This document shows, one piece after another, positions 4,700-5,835 of a DNA stretch of 5,835 bases. The notes under the pieces are model-generated. The model was not told the DNA's origin. It searched no databases and saw only the letters and a list, made by a program, of their open reading frames with translations. The DNA is from CANLBN01 sp047629215 (GTDB lineage Bacteria; Pseudomonadota; Gammaproteobacteria; Pseudomonadales; Cellvibrionaceae). A program made the position numbers and the translations under genes. The stretch's first letter is position 1, and the number at the start of each line of letters is the position of its first letter. The stretch lies in NCBI GenBank assembly GCA_047629215.1, contig JBLHWO010000228.1:1-5835 (forward strand), in the 5' to 3' direction.

Positions 4700-5835
4700 T
4701 TATTGCTCGATAAACTGAAATGCAAAGACCTCTTCACCCTCAATAAGGGGAGCTGACACGTTGAAACTACCGACTCCATTATATAGGCGCTAAAAATAAC
4801 TCTCACTGATCCACAGTAACAACTTCCGCCATGAAGCTAATATGCGTGCCTCAGGAGACCAAAATATATCGGATATAGATAACGGCCCGCCTAAAGATGA
4901 AGGGCTAGATAATTCTATCCGATCAAGATAATTATAAGGACTAATAAGGTAAATTAATGAATAGCCTTTTGATGATTGAATGCAAGTAATCTGCTGACCA
5001 TCATTAGACATTTCAAAACCAACTGCATTGATATTATCGAGAGAAATTAAGGTAGCGGATTGCTCAATCTGAGACCGAGGACGATACAAAGCTACCATAT
5101 TCGGCTGCCCAATATCTGCTGCACACATATAAGATATTGACCGTCGGGAGTCCAGTGGATGAAGCTAATAAAATTTGGACCACTAAGATCTAGAGAAGCA
5201 GATATTTGCAATTGATTTGAAACACCAGCCCCCTCCTGCCTAAGGCCATAGACAATAATGCCTATAGGAAAAGAAGCATCATCACAAATTGGCAAGCAAT
5301 ATGGTTCCCATTTGGTGACCAAGACCACTTTTCTACCTCACTATTGCTGTTAATAGGGGCACTAATTTCTAGCACTGACTCACCTAAGATGCCCTCCATA
5401 ATAGGAACTCAGGCAAACAAACTCCTTCCCGGCTCCTCAGGCCCCCAACGCTTTCAAAAATAACCACGTAAGACAACATATTACTGCTGGGAGACCACTG
5501 ACACTCTTCGATAATTCCACAACTACCTGATACCGAAGAACGTATATCTGTAGGTAAATCAGGGGGCACCTTCAGACTATGACCACCCCCAAGCCGGGTA
5601 TCATGAACACGAACACCTCTAGCACAGAGATAATCCTCGTTATCGCAGTAAGAAATATACCGGCCGCCAGGTGCCAACTGAAAATTATAACTGACCGGAC
5701 TCACTATACCCGCAAAACTTCCGCTTTCTGTTCGATCCAAGTTAGAAATATAGCCCTCTTTTAGAAAGCTACTCCCCCGGACTATTTGACAAGCCAACCG
5801 CCCACCCCGAGGAGAAAAGGTTAAACTAACTCCTG
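4700..5835 (-). pseudogene. Decayed beta-propeller-like gene (TolB/PD40-type blades), 5' end outside window
   Basis: Coding sense runs through four successive frame segments. Segment 1 is open from the right edge to TAG at 5384-5386 (FSPRGGRLACQ, FQLAPGGRYISYC, CQWSPSSNMLSYV). Segment 2 is about 5408-5275 (EKWSWSPNGNHIACQF; its frame stops at TAG 5262-5264). Segment 3 runs from about 5290 to 5115 (FIHWTPDGQYLICV; TAG 5092-5094). Segment 4 runs from about 5128 to TAG 4790-4792 (FEMSNDGQQITCI, IFWSPEARILASW), and the same frame then continues 29 more residues to TAA at 4700-4702. Each blade-like unit of about 45-60 residues ends in a W-S/T-P-x-G-type strand, often preceded by an LxIS(A/S)P-like strand, as in PD40/WD40-like propellers. 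Each shift equals loss of one base. Known: such propellers bind proteins or polysaccharides, or precede peptidase domains. Function here is unknown. An ordinary gene misread by sequencing is the alternative. Confidence 0.72.

Noticed and set aside
5092..5328. Treating the minus-strand frames in 4790-5797 as separate small genes
   Set aside because: Their ends overlap without ribosome-binding sites, the starts are internal codons, and blade motifs continue across the joins, so one broken gene explains them better.
4790..5410. Programmed ribosomal frameshifting as a reason for the broken frame
   Set aside because: Three such sites in one gene would be extraordinary; no classic slippery heptamer with a downstream structure stands out, and a nonsense codon appears as well.
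5579..5764. Plus-strand frame within the propeller remnant
   Set aside because: The opposite strand carries clear blade motifs here; this frame has low-complexity Thr/Ile text and no start signals.
1..5835. A new defence, mobile or biosynthetic system
   Set aside because: No transposase, integrase, inverted terminal repeats, CRISPR repeats or linked enzyme set could be seen; all but the propeller remnant and the small gene are housekeeping genes.

Overview
The window looks like the chromosome of a gammaproteobacterium. The bS6, bS18, bL9 and DnaB proteins are close to the Pseudomonas/Cellvibrionales type. The order rpsF - rpsR - membrane protein - rplI - dnaB, all on the minus strand, is the arrangement I know from Pseudomonas and its relatives. 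A marine Cellvibrionales-like lineage is my guess, not something the sequence proves.

Layout from left to right. Bases 1-353 (minus) hold the N-terminal part of a TatD-family metal-dependent hydrolase, cut by the window edge. A 119-base intergenic region with back-to-back promoter-like elements separates it from a small plus-strand gene (473-673, 66 residues, function unknown), which ends in a hairpin terminator at 681-710. dnaB (769-2196, minus) converges on that gene. A perfect 15-bp terminator stem (2257-2290) separates dnaB from the ribosomal-protein operon upstream of it: rplI (true start most likely 2855), an eight-helix membrane protein of the DUF2232/YybS type (2891-3727), rpsR (3792-4022) and rpsF (4025-4471). 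A good sigma70-type promoter with a GC-rich discriminator lies at 4627-4655. It is followed by a leader of about 150 bases with hairpins, one of which overlaps the rpsF ribosome-binding site.

The last 1.1 kb (4700-5835, minus) is the decayed remnant of a gene for a repetitive beta-propeller-like protein (TolB/PD40-type blades with WSPxG-like motifs). Its reading frame is interrupted by three frameshifts, each equivalent to the loss of one base, and probably by an in-frame TAG near the end. Its upstream end lies outside the window.

How the genes work together: rpsF, rpsR and rplI supply ribosomal proteins, and the replicative helicase lies next to them but behind its own terminator. I found no mobile element, CRISPR array, tRNA or rRNA, and no convincing new multi-gene system. 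The points most worth a second look are the propeller pseudogene, the rpsF leader, and the compact divergent promoter region upstream of the tatD-like gene.
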